Shown: positions 32,872-44,617, counted from the stretch's first letter. The stretch: 64,000 nucleotides of DNA from Streptomyces lichenis (GCF_023218175.1 NZ_JALPTH010000006.1:124001-188000); one strand, 5' to 3'. Notes: generated by a model not told the origin, from the sequence alone. A program made the numbers and translations.

Positions 32872-34212
32872 ATGCCGACCGCCGCCGCCGACGCGGGCGC
32901 CACCGCCCAGCCGGGCACCGCGGGGCCCCGAGCGCCCCGCGAGCCGGCGTACGGGCCCTCGGCAGGCGCCCTGGGCCGCCAGGACCCCGAGCTGGCGGCC
33001 GTGCTCGCCGCCGAGGAGCGGCGGCAGGCGGAGGGCCTGCAACTGGTCGCCGCCGAGAACTTCACCTCCCCCGCCGTGCTGGCCGCGCTCGCCTCCCCGC
33101 TGGCGAACAAGTACGCCGAGGGCTACCCGGACGCCCGGCACCACGGCGGCTGCGAGGCGGCCGACGAGGCCGAGCGGATCGCGGTACGCCGCGCCTGCGC
33201 GCTGTTCGGCGCCGAGCACGCCAACGTCCAGCCGCACTCCGGCTCCTCGGCCGTGCTGGCGGCGTACGCGGCGCTGCTGAGGCCCGGGGACGCGGTGCTG
33301 GCGCTGGGCCTCGCGTACGGCGGGCACCTCACCCATGGCTCACCGGCCAATCTCTCCGGCCGCTGCTTCGGCTTCACCGCGTACCGCACCGATCCGGCCA
33401 CCGGACTGATCGACTACGACCAGTTGCGCGACCTGGCCCGCCGGGTGCGGCCGCGGGCCGTCGTCTGCGGGTCGATCAGCTATCCGCGCCATCCCGACTA
33501 CGCGGCCTTCCGGGAGATCGCCGACGAGTGCGGCGCCTGTCTGATCGTGGACGCCGCCCATCCGATCGGGCTGGTGGCGGGCGGGGCGGCGCCCAGCCCG
33601 GTGCCGTACGCGGACGTGGTGTGCGCCACCACCCACAAGGTGCTGCGCGGGCCGCGCGGCGGGATGCTGCTGTGCGGCGCGGAGCCGGCCGAGCGGATCG
33701 ACCGGGCGGTGTTCCCGTTCACCCAGAGCGGCGCCCAGATGCACAGCATCGCGGCGAAGGCGGTGGCCTTCGGGGAGGCGGCGGAGGCGGACTTCGCCGA
33801 GTACACCGGGCGGGTGGTGATGAACGCCCGGGCCCTGGCCGGGGCGCTCGCCGAGCGGGGCGCCGGGATCGTCACCGGGGGCACGGACACCCATCTGATC
33901 GTCGCCGACCCGGCGCCGCTGAGGCTGGACGGGCGGGCGGCCAAGGCCCGGCTGGCGGCGGCCGGGATCGTGCTGGACAGCTGCGCGCTGCCGTACGGGG
34001 ACGGGCGGCGCGGGCTGCGGCTGGGCACCGCCGCGGTGACCACCCAGGGCATGGGCCCGGGGGAGATGGACCACATCGCCGAGCTGTGCGCCCTGGCGCT
34101 GGCCGAGGGCCCGCACCCGGAGGCGGCCGGGCGGCTGCGCGGCCGGGTACGGGAGCTGGCGACGGCCTTCCCGCGCTTCCCGGGGATCCGCGCGGACATG
34201 CCTCCGCCGTAG
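32872..34212 (+). CDS. glyA: serine hydroxymethyltransferase paralogue
   Basis: 446 residues. SHMT interconverts serine and glycine with tetrahydrofolate. Family blocks are ENFTSPAVLAAL, NKYAEGYPDARHHGGCEAAD, VQPHSGSSA, GGHLTHGSPANLSG, DAAHPIGLVAGG, the PLP loop ATTHKVLRGPRGG with K256, and RLGTAAVTTQG. It differs from the housekeeping form: the conserved RYYGGCE reads RHHGGCE (H90, H91), replacing the active-site Tyr pair, and it has a 40-residue Ala/Pro-rich N-terminal extension. A TGGAG ribosome site precedes the ATG. Streptomycetes usually carry another glyA, so this may be a specialised aldolase or SHMT. It lies 90 bp after the phosphatase-fold gene. Confidence 0.85.
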   Translation: MPTAAADAGATAQPGTAGPRAPREPAYGPSAGALGRQDPELAAVLAAEERRQAEGLQLVAAENFTSPAVLAALASPLANKYAEGYPDARHHGGCEAADEAERIAVRRACALFGAEHANVQPHSGSSAVLAAYAALLRPGDAVLALGLAYGGHLTHGSPANLSGRCFGFTAYRTDPATGLIDYDQLRDLARRVRPRAVVCGSISYPRHPDYAAFREIADECGACLIVDAAHPIGLVAGGAAPSPVPYADVVCATTHKVLRGPRGGMLLCGAEPAERIDRAVFPFTQSGAQMHSIAAKAVAFGEAAEADFAEYTGRVVMNARALAGALAERGAGIVTGGTDTHLIVADPAPLRLDGRAAKARLAAAGIVLDSCALPYGDGRRGLRLGTAAVTTQGMGPGEMDHIAELCALALAEGPHPEAAGRLRGRVRELATAFPRFPGIRADMPPP

Positions 34213-34375
34213 CCGCGCGGCCTTGCGGGGCGTACGCGCAGGCCTTGCCGCCGTAGCCACGCGGCCTGCCGTGGCCGGTGCCGCAACCGTCCGCCGTACC
34301 TGGGTGTCCTTCCCTGTGGGGTGGCAGGACTAGGGTGTGGGGCTGAGATGGCCGGCGAGACTTGTGGGGCAGCCC

Positions 34376-35713
34376 GTGCGTGATTACCTGCTGACGCTCT
34401 GCGTCACGGCCGCGGTGACCTATCTGCTGACCGGTCCGGTGCGGAAGTTCGCCATCGCGGTCGGCGCGATGCCGGAGATCCGCGCCCGGGACGTGCACCG
34501 CGAGCCGACGCCGAGACTCGGCGGGATCGCGATGTTCTTCGGGCTCTGCGCGGGGCTGCTGACCGCCGACCACCTGGCCAACCTCAGCAGTGTCTTCGAG
34601 CTGTCCAACGAGCCCCGGGCGCTGCTCTCGGGCGCCGCGCTGATCTGGCTGATCGGGGTGCTGGACGACAAGTTCGAGATCGACGCGCTGATCAAACTGG
34701 GCGGCCAGATGATCGCCGCGGGCGTCATGGTGATGCAGGGCCTCACCATCCTGTGGCTGCCGATCCCGGGTATCGGCACGGTGGCGCTGACCCAGTGGCA
34801 GGGCACCCTGCTGACGGTGGCGCTGGTGGTGATCACCATCAACGCGGTGAACTTCGTGGACGGCCTGGACGGGCTGGCCTCGGGGATGGTGTGCATCGCG
34901 GCCTGCGCGTTCTTCCTGTACGCCTACCGCCTCTGGTACAGCTACGGCATCGAGGCGGCCGCCCCGGCGACCATGTTCGCGGCCATCCTGATGGGCATGT
35001 GCCTGGGCTTCCTGCCGCACAACATGCACCCCGCGCGGATCTTCATGGGCGACTCCGGCTCGATGCTGATCGGCCTGATCCTGGCCGCCTCCGCGATCTC
35101 CATCACCGGCCAGGTGGACCCGGACACCCTGAAGATCTTCGAGGGGTCGACCCGGGAGGCCACCCACGCGGCGCTGCCGGTCTTCATCCCGCTGCTGCTG
35201 CCGCTGACCATCATCGCGATCCCGATGGCCGACCTGGTGCTGGCGATCGTGCGCCGCACCTGGAACGGGCAGTCGCCGTTCGCGGCCGACCGGGGCCATC
35301 TGCACCACCGGCTGCTGGAGATCGGCCACTCGCACAGCCGCTCGGTGCTGATCATGTACTTCTGGTCGGCGCTGATCGCCTTCGGGACGCTGTCGTACTC
35401 GGTCCACTCGGCGTCCATGTGGATCGTGCTGGCGATCGTGGCGCTGAGCGCCATCGGCCTGGTGCTGCTGCTCCTGCCGCGGTTCACCCCGCGCGCCCCG
35501 CGCTGGGCGGAGTCCTTCGTCCCGCCGCGCTACCGGCGCCGGCGCCGCCGGCCGGCCGCCACGGAGGCCGGCGAACTGCCTCCGTACGCCTACCAGGCGC
35601 CGGAGGACGGCGGCGAGGAGCGCGAGCCGGTCCCGGCGGGGGTCAGCGGGGCGACCGCACTGAGCGCCCTCTCCGGTACGCACGAAAGGCGGAAGGCCGG
35701 AACGCGAGGCTGA
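34376..35713 (+). CDS. undecaprenyl-phosphate GlcNAc/GalNAc-1-P transferase (WecA/TagO family)
   Basis: 445 residues with about 10-11 transmembrane segments. Enzymes of this family transfer a sugar-1-phosphate from UDP-sugar to undecaprenyl phosphate, the first step for teichoic-acid-like wall polymers. Motifs are VHREPTPRLGG (about 42), LDDKFEIDALIKLGGQ (about 97), NAVNFVDGLDGLA (about 157), FMGDSGSM (about 223) and the cytoplasmic DRGHLHHRL (about 305), which distinguishes this branch from MraY. The C-terminal 65 residues are a hydrophilic Arg/Pro/Glu-rich tail. The GTG at 34376 is chosen because a TAGGGT -10-like element at 34331-34336 would put the transcript start after the more upstream GTG at 34337. 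The LCP gene upstream may use its product. Confidence 0.9.
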   Translation: MRDYLLTLCVTAAVTYLLTGPVRKFAIAVGAMPEIRARDVHREPTPRLGGIAMFFGLCAGLLTADHLANLSSVFELSNEPRALLSGAALIWLIGVLDDKFEIDALIKLGGQMIAAGVMVMQGLTILWLPIPGIGTVALTQWQGTLLTVALVVITINAVNFVDGLDGLASGMVCIAACAFFLYAYRLWYSYGIEAAAPATMFAAILMGMCLGFLPHNMHPARIFMGDSGSMLIGLILAASAISITGQVDPDTLKIFEGSTREATHAALPVFIPLLLPLTIIAIPMADLVLAIVRRTWNGQSPFAADRGHLHHRLLEIGHSHSRSVLIMYFWSALIAFGTLSYSVHSASMWIVLAIVALSAIGLVLLLLPRFTPRAPRWAESFVPPRYRRRRRRPAATEAGELPPYAYQAPEDGGEEREPVPAGVSGATALSALSGTHERRKAGTRG

Positions 35714-35780
35714 CGAAACCGCGTTTCGGGGGTCATTACCAGACAAAGCGCGGCCCTGTCGTGCACACACGCGCAGGGTC

Positions 35781-35798
35781 ACTCTCATGTGTGAGAGT
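35781..35798. promoter_or_regulatory. inverted repeat upstream of the atp operon
   Basis: ACTCTCATGTGTGAGAGT is a perfect 7-4-7 inverted repeat, about 40 bp upstream of the Rex-like site. It may be an activator or repressor operator for atpI. It could alternatively be a weak terminator for the upstream transferase gene, 67 bp away. Confidence 0.45.
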
Positions 35799-35834
35799 AA
35801 GCACACCTTATGGGTAAAGACCTATTCAAATAGT

Positions 35835-35852
35835 TTGTGATACCGTTCACGA
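35835..35852. promoter_or_regulatory. probable Rex operator (ROP) upstream of atpI
   Basis: TTGTGATACCGTTCACGA matches the Rex consensus TTGTGAAnnnnTTCACAA at most half-site positions, with the required 18-bp length. Rex senses NADH/NAD+ and represses respiratory genes when NAD+ dominates. From memory, Rex of S. coelicolor controls cydA, nuo and also atp genes. The site overlaps the likely promoter: TAGTTT (35831-35836) could be a -10 with TTATGG (35808-35813) 17 bp upstream. Confidence 0.65.
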
Positions 35853-35976
35853 GACCCGGCGACAGAGCCGAAGGACCGTAGTGCGACGGTTCCTCAGCCC
35901 CGAGACACGCCTCGGACCGGGCCTACGCTCGTCCATGACGACACCCTGCCCCCACCAAGCAAGCGGAGATGCCGCC

Positions 35977-36405
35977 ATGCCGTCCAACGACGCACGCACC
36001 CTTCTGTCCGCAGCCGTACCCACCCTCGGCGTCGGCGCGATCGCCGCCGTCGTGAGCGGTGTGGTCGCCGGCGGCAAGGGGGCGATCGGCGGCGTTGTCG
36101 CGACCGTGGTGACGGTGCTGTTCATGGCCGGCGGGCTGCTGGTGCTCCAGCGGACCGCCAGGACCCTGCCCCATCTCTTCCAGGCGATGGGGCTGCTGCT
36201 CTACACCACGCAGATCCTGCTGCTCTTCGTCTTTCTCGCCGTCTTCAAGAACACCACGCTGTTCCACCCGCGGGCCTTCGCCTTCTCCCTGATCGCGACC
36301 ACCCTCACCTGGATCGGCGCGCAGACGGTGGCGCACATGAAGGCCAAGACCCTCTACGTCGAACCGGAATCGAGCCGTTCGAGCGAGCGGACCACCGCCT
36401 CGTGA
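35977..36405 (+). CDS. atpI: ATP synthase assembly-type protein I
   Basis: 142 residues with four predicted membrane segments (about 13-33, 38-57, 72-95 and 103-125) and a short charged C-terminus. AtpI helps assemble the c-ring and may carry Mg2+; it is poorly conserved, and the call rests mostly on position as first gene of the atp operon plus size and topology. ATG 35977 has GGAG nine nt upstream. A longer frame to 35881 contains no ribosome site. Another 262 bp separate it from atpB, where a TGCTATCGT extended -10 (36478-36486) could give a second promoter. Confidence 0.8.
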   Translation: MPSNDARTLLSAAVPTLGVGAIAAVVSGVVAGGKGAIGGVVATVVTVLFMAGGLLVLQRTARTLPHLFQAMGLLLYTTQILLLFVFLAVFKNTTLFHPRAFAFSLIATTLTWIGAQTVAHMKAKTLYVEPESSRSSERTTAS

Positions 36406-36667
36406 CCTTCCGGAAGACCGAGGGGCGGGGCCGTCACCGTGCGGGGTAGGGCCGGGATAAAGGCGCGTTCGATGAACTGCTATCGTCCGGTGCCAACTGC
36501 GGCACTGCGGGCGCGGGCATCCGAGCCGACGCCTGTCCCAGCGCGAGGCACGATGCCTGACCGCCGCCCCCACATCCGTAACACCAGTCCAGTGCCGAAC
36601 AGCGGCCGTGCGCCGCGCCGACACAACGAGGTTGCCGTACCCATGCGCCATGCTGAAGGAGCCCGCG

Positions 36668-37483
36668 GTGAGTGCTGACCCGACGCAGGTGCTCGCCTTC
36701 GAGGTCGACTGCCACATCTTCGACGGATGCGGCTTTCCGGCCCCCGGCCTGCACTCCTTTGTCTTCGAGCCGCTGTTCACCGTCGGCGGTATCGACTTCA
36801 ACAAGCCGATGCTCCTGGCGCTGGTGAGCACGCTGGTCGTCGTGGGCTTCTTCTGGGCGGCGTTCAACAAGCCGAAGCTGATCCCCGGCAAGCTCCAGAT
36901 GGTCGGTGAGGCGGGCTACGACTTCATCCGCCGCGGCGTCGTCTACGAGACCCTCGGCAAGCGCGAGGGCGAGAAGTACGTCCCGATCATGGTCTCGATG
37001 TTCTTCTTCATCTGGATCATGAACATCTGGTCGATCGTCCCGCTCGCCCAGTTCCCGGTGACCTCGGTCATCGCCTTCCCGGTCGGACTGGCCGCGATCG
37101 TCTACATCATGTGGGTCAGCCTGACCTTCAAGCGCCACGGCTTCGTCGGCGGCTGGAAGAACATCGCCGGCTACGACAAGTCGCTCGGCGCGGTGCTCCC
37201 CGCGGTCATGCTGATCGAGCTCTTCTCGAACCTGCTGATCCGGCCCTTCACCCACGCGGTGCGGCTCTTCGCCAACATGTTCGCCGGGCACGTCCTGCTG
37301 CTGATCTTCACCATCGCCAGCTGGTACCTGCTCAACGGCATCGGCATCGCCTACGCGTCGGTGTCCTTCGTGATGGTGCTCCTGCTGACGGTCTTCGAGC
37401 TGTTCATCCAGGCGCTCCAGGCCTACGTCTTCGTCCTCCTGGCCTGCAACTACATTCAGGGCGCTCTCGCCGAGCACCACTGA
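36668..37483 (+). CDS. atpB: ATP synthase F0 subunit a
   Basis: 271 residues, membrane subunit a that forms the proton half-channels against the c-ring. The essential Arg lies in SNLLIRPFTHAVRLFANMFAG, in which LRxFANxFAG is the family signature, here VRLFANMFAG. The C-terminal helix VFELFIQALQAYVFVLLACNYI is typical. The GTG at 36668 is chosen because GAAGGAG sits 6 nt upstream; in-frame ATGs further upstream lack this. The 262-bp gap from atpI holds no other gene. Confidence 0.95.
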   Translation: MSADPTQVLAFEVDCHIFDGCGFPAPGLHSFVFEPLFTVGGIDFNKPMLLALVSTLVVVGFFWAAFNKPKLIPGKLQMVGEAGYDFIRRGVVYETLGKREGEKYVPIMVSMFFFIWIMNIWSIVPLAQFPVTSVIAFPVGLAAIVYIMWVSLTFKRHGFVGGWKNIAGYDKSLGAVLPAVMLIELFSNLLIRPFTHAVRLFANMFAGHVLLLIFTIASWYLLNGIGIAYASVSFVMVLLLTVFELFIQALQAYVFVLLACNYIQGALAEHH

Positions 37484-37810
<327 letters not shown>

Positions 37811-37850
37811 CCGGTTCGTCGGACTTTCCCTTTCGACGAAAGGCAGTGAC

Positions 37851-38396
37851 ATGAGCCACCTGGTTCAGCTGGCGTCCGAGGAGATCCAGAACCCCCTCCT
37901 CCCGCCGATTCCCGAGCTCGTCATCGGCCTCATCGCCTTTGCCATCGTCTTCGGCGTCCTCGCCAAGAAGCTCCTCCCGAACATCAACAAGGTTCTGGAA
38001 GAGCGCCGCGAGGCGATCGAGGGCGGCATGGAGAAGGCCGAGGCCGCCAAGACCGAGGCCGAGAGCGTTCTGGAGCAGTACAAGGCCCAGCTCGCCGAGG
38101 CCCGCCACGAGGCCGCCCGGTTGCGCCAGGAGGCCACCGAGCAGGGCACCGCGATCATCGCCGAGATGCGCGCGGAGGGTCAGCGCCAGCGCGAGGAGAT
38201 CATCGCCGCCGGCCACGCCCAGATCGCGGCGGACCGCAAGTCCGCGGCCACCTCGCTCCGTCAGGACGTGGGCAAGCTCGCCACCGACCTGGCCGGCAAG
38301 CTGGTCGGCGAGTCCCTGGAGGACCACGCCCGCCAGAGCCGCACCATCGACCGTTTCCTCGACGAGCTTGAGGAGAAGGCCGAGGCCGCCCGATGA
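37851..38396 (+). CDS. atpF: ATP synthase F0 subunit b
   Basis: 181 residues. An N-terminal membrane helix (about 24-44, ELVIGLIAFAIVFGVLAKKL) is followed by a long charged coiled coil (about 50-170) rich in Ala, Glu, Arg and Gln that forms the peripheral stalk and binds delta. The first 20 residues before the helix are longer than in E. coli, as usual in actinobacteria. The stop overlaps the atpH start by 4 bp (ATGA). An AAAGGCAGTG ribosome site precedes the ATG. Confidence 0.96.
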   Translation: MSHLVQLASEEIQNPLLPPIPELVIGLIAFAIVFGVLAKKLLPNINKVLEERREAIEGGMEKAEAAKTEAESVLEQYKAQLAEARHEAARLRQEATEQGTAIIAEMRAEGQRQREEIIAAGHAQIAADRKSAATSLRQDVGKLATDLAGKLVGESLEDHARQSRTIDRFLDELEEKAEAAR

Positions 38397-39208
38397 ACGG
38401 AGCGAGCCGCGAGGCACTGGTCGCCGCACGCGAGCGACTCGACGCGCTGACCGACGCCACGTCGGTCGACGCGGCGGGGATCGCGGGCGAACTGGCCGCC
38501 GTCACCGCGCTGCTCGACCGCGAGGTCTCGCTGCGCCGGGTCCTCACCGACCCGGCGCAGCCCGGCGAGGCCAAGGCCGTGCTGGCCGGGCGGCTGCTCG
38601 GCGGTCAGGTGGGCGGCGCGACCGTCGACCTGGTCTCCGGCATGGTCCGCGCCCGCTGGTCGCGGTCCCGCGACCTGGTCGACGCGGTCGAGGAGCTGGC
38701 GAACACCGCCGACCTCACCGCGGCGCAGCGGGCCGGCGCCCTGGACGACGTGGAGGACGAGCTGTTCCGGTTCGGCCGGATCGTCGGCGCGAACAAGGAG
38801 CTGCGCTCCGCGCTGACCGACAAGGCCGCCACCGCCTCCGCCAAGTCCGCGCTGGTGCGCAGCCTGCTGGGCGGCCGGGCCAACCCGGTCACCGAGCGGC
38901 TGGTCGCCCGTCTGGTCACCGCGCCGCGGGGACGTAGCCTGGAAGCGGGACTGGAGTCCCTGTCCAAGCTCGCCGCCGCCCGGCGGGACCGGATGGTCGC
39001 GGTCGTCACCTCGGCCGTGCCGCTCAGCGACGGGCAGAAGCAGCGCCTCGGTGCCGCCCTGGCCACGCTGTACGGCCGCCGGATGCACCTCAACCTCGAC
39101 GTGGACCCCACGGTCCTCGGCGGGATCCAGGTGCGGGTGGGCGACGAGCTGATCGACGGCAGCGTCGTCAGCCGCCTCGGCGAGGCGGAACGGCGCCTGG
39201 CCGGCTGA
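38393..39208 (+). CDS. atpH: ATP synthase F1 subunit delta
   Basis: 271 residues; E. coli delta is 177, but actinobacterial delta subunits are longer, with an extra N-terminal helical segment (about 1-90). The conserved C-terminal block LGAALATLYGRRMHLNLDVDPTVLGGIQVRVGDELIDGS, seen here as MHLNLDVDPTVLGG and IQVRVGDELIDGSV (about 220-262), clinches the family. It joins the peripheral stalk to the alpha3beta3 head. It is translationally coupled to atpF. The 181 bp before atpA contain no gene. Confidence 0.96.
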   Translation: MNGASREALVAARERLDALTDATSVDAAGIAGELAAVTALLDREVSLRRVLTDPAQPGEAKAVLAGRLLGGQVGGATVDLVSGMVRARWSRSRDLVDAVEELANTADLTAAQRAGALDDVEDELFRFGRIVGANKELRSALTDKAATASAKSALVRSLLGGRANPVTERLVARLVTAPRGRSLEAGLESLSKLAAARRDRMVAVVTSAVPLSDGQKQRLGAALATLYGRRMHLNLDVDPTVLGGIQVRVGDELIDGSVVSRLGEAERRLAG

Positions 39209-39389
39209 CGCCGGCCGCACACAAGCAACGCGTACAGAAGCAAGCAGTACCGAAGCAGTACCGACGGCCCGGTTGGGCCGTGCACAGGATGCAGAAGCTC
39301 TGGGGGCCCGCGGCGCCAGCCGCACCGGGCAGCACAGCCCCAGACCCCCATGAAGACTTCGGGCCCAACAAGGAGAGCAGGGAACCCAG

Positions 39390-40988
39390 ATGGCGGAGCT
39401 CACGATCCGGCCGGAGGAGATCCGGGACGCACTGGAGAACTTCGTCCAGTCGTACAAGCCGGACGCGGCCTCGCGCGAGGAGGTCGGAACGGTCAGCCTG
39501 GCCGGCGACGGCATCGCGAAGGTGGAGGGCCTGCCCTCCGCCATGGCGAACGAGCTGCTGAAGTTCGAGGACGGCACCCTCGGCCTCGCCCTCAACCTTG
39601 AGGAGCGCGAGATCGGTGCCATCGTCCTCGGTGAGTTCAGCGGCATCGAGGAGGGCCAGTCGGTCACCCGCACCGGCGAGGTCCTGTCCGTCGCCGTCGG
39701 CGAGGGCTACCTGGGTCGCGTCGTCGACCCGCTCGGCAACCCGATCGACGGCCTCGGCGAGATCGCGACCGAGGGCCGCCGCGCCCTCGAACTGCAGGCC
39801 CCCACGGTCATGCAGCGCAAGTCGGTGCACGAGCCGATGGAGACCGGCTACAAGGCCGTCGACGCCATGACCCCGATCGGCCGCGGTCAGCGCCAGCTGA
39901 TCATCGGCGACCGGCAGACCGGCAAGACCGCCCTCGCCGTCGACACGATCATCAACCAGCGCGACAACTGGCGCTCGGGCGACCCGGAGAAGCAGGTCCG
40001 CTGCATCTACGTCGCCATCGGCCAGAAGGGCTCCACCATCGCCTCCGTGCGCGGTGCCCTGGAGGACGCCGGCGCGCTGGAGTACACCACCATCGTCGCC
40101 GCCCCGGCGTCCGACCCGGCCGGCTTCAAGTACCTGGCGCCGTACACCGGTTCGGCCATCGGCCAGCACTGGATGTACCAGGGCAAGCACGTCCTGATCG
40201 TCTTCGACGACCTGTCGAAGCAGGCCGACGCCTACCGTGCCGTCTCCCTGCTGCTGCGCCGCCCGCCGGGCCGCGAGGCGTACCCGGGTGACGTCTTCTA
40301 CCTGCACTCCCGTCTGCTGGAGCGCTGCGCCAAGCTCTCCGACGACATGGGCAAGGGGTCGATGACCGGTCTGCCGATCGTCGAGACCAAGGCCAACGAC
40401 GTCTCGGCGTTCATCCCGACCAACGTCATCTCCATCACCGACGGCCAGTGCTTCCTGGAGTCCGACCTGTTCAACGCCGGCCAGCGCCCGGCCCTGAACG
40501 TCGGTATCTCGGTCTCCCGCGTCGGTGGCTCCGCCCAGCACAAGGCCATGAAGCAGGTCTCCGGCCGGCTCCGCGTGGACCTCGCCCAGTTCCGTGAGCT
40601 GGAGGCGTTCGCCGCCTTCGGTTCCGACCTGGACGCGGCCTCCAAGGCCTCGCTGGAGCGCGGCAAGCGCATGGTCGAGCTGCTGAAGCAGGCCCAGTAC
40701 CAGCCGATGCCGACCGAGAACCAGGTCGTCTCCGTGTGGGCCGGCACCACCGGCCGGATGGACGACGTCCCGGTCAACGACATCCGCCGCTTCGAGGCCG
40801 AGCTGCTGGAGCACCTGCACCGCGAGCACAAGGGCCTGATGGACTCGATCCGCGAGGGCGGCAAGATGTCCGACGACACCCTGACCTCGGTGTCCGACGC
40901 CATCGCCGGCTTCAAGAAGCAGTTCGAGACCTCGGACGGAAAGCTGCTGGCCGAGGACGCCCCGGCCGCCGCCAACGTCTCGAAGTGA
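39390..40988 (+). CDS. atpA: ATP synthase F1 subunit alpha
   Basis: 532 residues. Non-catalytic nucleotide-binding subunit of the F1 head. The Walker A is [10 protein letters not shown] near residue 173, with Gln before the loop as in other alpha subunits. The arginine-finger region is [18 protein letters not shown] near 379 ([11 protein letters not shown] class), and the C-terminal helical domain is complete. ATG 39390 follows GAGAGCAGGGAACCCAG. atpG begins 20 bp after the stop. Confidence 0.98.
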   Translation: MAELTIRPEEIRDALENFVQSYKPDAASREEVGTVSLAGDGIAKVEGLPSAMANELLKFEDGTLGLALNLEEREIGAIVLGEFSGIEEGQSVTRTGEVLSVAVGEGYLGRVVDPLGNPIDGLGEIATEGRRALELQAPTVMQRKSVHEPMETGYKAVDAMTPIGRGQRQLIIGDRQTGKTALAVDTIINQRDNWRSGDPEKQVRCIYVAIGQKGSTIASVRGALEDAGALEYTTIVAAPASDPAGFKYLAPYTGSAIGQHWMYQGKHVLIVFDDLSKQADAYRAVSLLLRRPPGREAYPGDVFYLHSRLLERCAKLSDDMGKGSMTGLPIVETKANDVSAFIPTNVISITDGQCFLESDLFNAGQRPALNVGISVSRVGGSAQHKAMKQVSGRLRVDLAQFRELEAFAAFGSDLDAASKASLERGKRMVELLKQAQYQPMPTENQVVSVWAGTTGRMDDVPVNDIRRFEAELLEHLHREHKGLMDSIREGGKMSDDTLTSVSDAIAGFKKQFETSDGKLLAEDAPAAANVSK

Positions 40989-41008
40989 CGACGGAAGGGA
41001 CCTGACTC

Positions 41009-43365
<2,357 letters not shown>

Positions 43366-43383
43366 GAGGCTCCAGCCGTGAAG

Positions 43384-43415
43384 CGAGGGGGGCGGGGCTC
43401 GCCCCGCCCCCCTCG
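43384..43415 (+). terminator. strong hairpin between atpD and atpC
   Basis: A perfect 15-bp all-GC-rich stem (CGAGGGGGGCGGGGC, 43384-43398, with 43401-43415) and a minimal TC turn. It sits within the operon, 19 bp after atpD and 137 bp before atpC, so it would act as a partial terminator or an mRNA-stabilising boundary that lowers atpC relative to atpD. Confidence 0.7.
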
Positions 43416-43551
43416 TCCACTCCCGGCCACCCTGTTCGACCCCGCTCGACCCCGCTTCACCCGGAGCCCGGCGCCGCAGGCGTCCGGCGCCCCACTAGAC
43501 TGACGAATGACACCCGGCCGGACGGCCGGGTGGAGACCCGAGGAGCCACCC

Positions 43552-43926
43552 TTGGCCGCTGAGCTGCACGTCGAGCTGGTCGCCGCGGACCGGAGTGTCT
43601 GGTCCGGCGAGGCCACCCTGGTCATCGCGCGCACCACCTCCGGCGACATCGGCGTCATGCCCGGCCACCAGCCGCTGCTGGGTGTGCTGGAGTCGGGCCC
43701 GGTGACCATCCGTACGAGTGACGGCGGGACCGTCGTCGCCGCCGTCCACGGCGGTTTCCTCTCGTTCGCCGACAACAAGCTCTCGCTGCTCGCCGAGATC
43801 GCGGAGCTGGCGGACGAGATCGACACCCAGCGCGCCGAGCGCGCGCTGGAGCGCGCCAAGTCCGACTCGGACGCCGCCGCCGAGCGGCGCGCCGACGTCC
43901 GGCTGCGCGCGGTGTCGGCGCACTAG
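43552..43926 (+). CDS. atpC: ATP synthase F1 subunit epsilon
   Basis: 124 residues. Binds the rotor and inhibits ATP hydrolysis. The N-terminal beta sandwich is clear (AELHVELVAADRSVWSGEA, GDIGVMPGHQPLLGVLESG), followed by the two-helix C-terminal part (about 88-120), which is Arg/Ala-rich. The start is TTG at 43552, with GAGGAG 7 nt upstream; an ATG at 43507 is in frame but would add 15 non-homologous residues and has no ribosome site. The operon ends in the terminator at 43950. Confidence 0.95.
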   Translation: MAAELHVELVAADRSVWSGEATLVIARTTSGDIGVMPGHQPLLGVLESGPVTIRTSDGGTVVAAVHGGFLSFADNKLSLLAEIAELADEIDTQRAERALERAKSDSDAAAERRADVRLRAVSAH

Positions 43927-43949
43927 CCCCGTCACCGACTGGTTGTGCC

Positions 43950-43997
43950 CTCAGCCGCGGTGCGGTCTGGAATCATCCGGACCGCACCGCGGCTGAG
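43950..43997 (+). terminator. atp operon terminator
   Basis: An 18-bp perfect stem (CTCAGCCGCGGTGCGGTC, 43950-43967, paired with 43980-43997), extended by three more pairs to a 6-nt AATCAT loop. It stands 24 bp after atpC. Direct T-rich context is absent. Confidence 0.88.
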
Positions 43998-44074
43998 GTC
44001 GATGCAGGTGTACGCAGGTTGTATGCAGGTGTAACGCGGTCCGCTACGAGATGTGAGCGAGGAGGTCGGTGGAG

Positions 44075-44539
44075 ATGTCCCTCGCTCTGCTGGTGAGCGC
44101 CCTGGTCGTCGCGCTGGTGGTGATCGGGCTCTTCGTCTTCGGACTGCGCAGGCGGCTGATCCAGCGCTCCGGCGGCACCTTCGACTGCAGTCTGCGCTGG
44201 CAGGTGCCCGAGCCGGCCGAGCTGCCGCCGGGCACCGGGCCCTCCGGCAAGGGCTGGGTGTACGGCGTGGCCCGCTACGGCGGCGACCGGGTGGCCTGGT
44301 TCCGGATCTTCTCCTACGCCCCCCGTCCGCGCCGGACGCTGGAGCGCTCCGGCATCGAGGTGCTGGCCCGCCGGATGCCCGAGGGCGAGGAGGAGCTGGC
44401 GCTGCTGTCGGACTCGGTGGTGCTGGGCTGCCTGCACCACGGCCACCATGTGGAGCTGGCGATGAGCGAGGACGCCCTCACCGGCTTCCTCGCCTGGCTG
44501 GAGGCGGCACCGCCCGGCCAGAGGGTCAATGTGGCGTGA
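44075..44539 (+). CDS. DUF2550 membrane protein
   Basis: 154 residues. One N-terminal membrane helix (about 3-23, ALLVSALVVALVVIGLFVFG) with a short outside and a cytosolic or extracytoplasmic domain of about 125 residues containing RRRLIQRSGGTFDCSL, GWVYGVARYGGDRVAWFRI and SDSVVLGCLHHG. This domain is known as DUF2550 and is conserved directly downstream of atp operons in actinobacteria. Its function is unknown; a PH-like fold is possible. ATG 44075 lies 10 nt after AGGAGG; a GTG at 44069 is an alternative start. The upstream atp terminator makes it a separate unit. Confidence 0.85.
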   Translation: MSLALLVSALVVALVVIGLFVFGLRRRLIQRSGGTFDCSLRWQVPEPAELPPGTGPSGKGWVYGVARYGGDRVAWFRIFSYAPRPRRTLERSGIEVLARRMPEGEEELALLSDSVVLGCLHHGHHVELAMSEDALTGFLAWLEAAPPGQRVNVA

Positions 44540-44563
44540 GGCGTCCACCCCCTGACTGGGGGT

Positions 44564-44586
44564 CCCCCCGGACGGAGTCTGGGGGA
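44564..44586. repeat. short Streptomyces-type intergenic palindrome
   Basis: TCCCCCCGGAC / GTCTGGGGGA around GGA forms a near-perfect hairpin, preceded by an extra GGGGG that can pair with the same C-run. Sequences of this style (runs of C, a short variable stem, runs of G) recur between genes in streptomycete chromosomes. Confidence 0.5.
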
Positions 44587-44617
44587 GAGTGAACGTCGCT
44601 TGAGTTGCTGACAGTGG

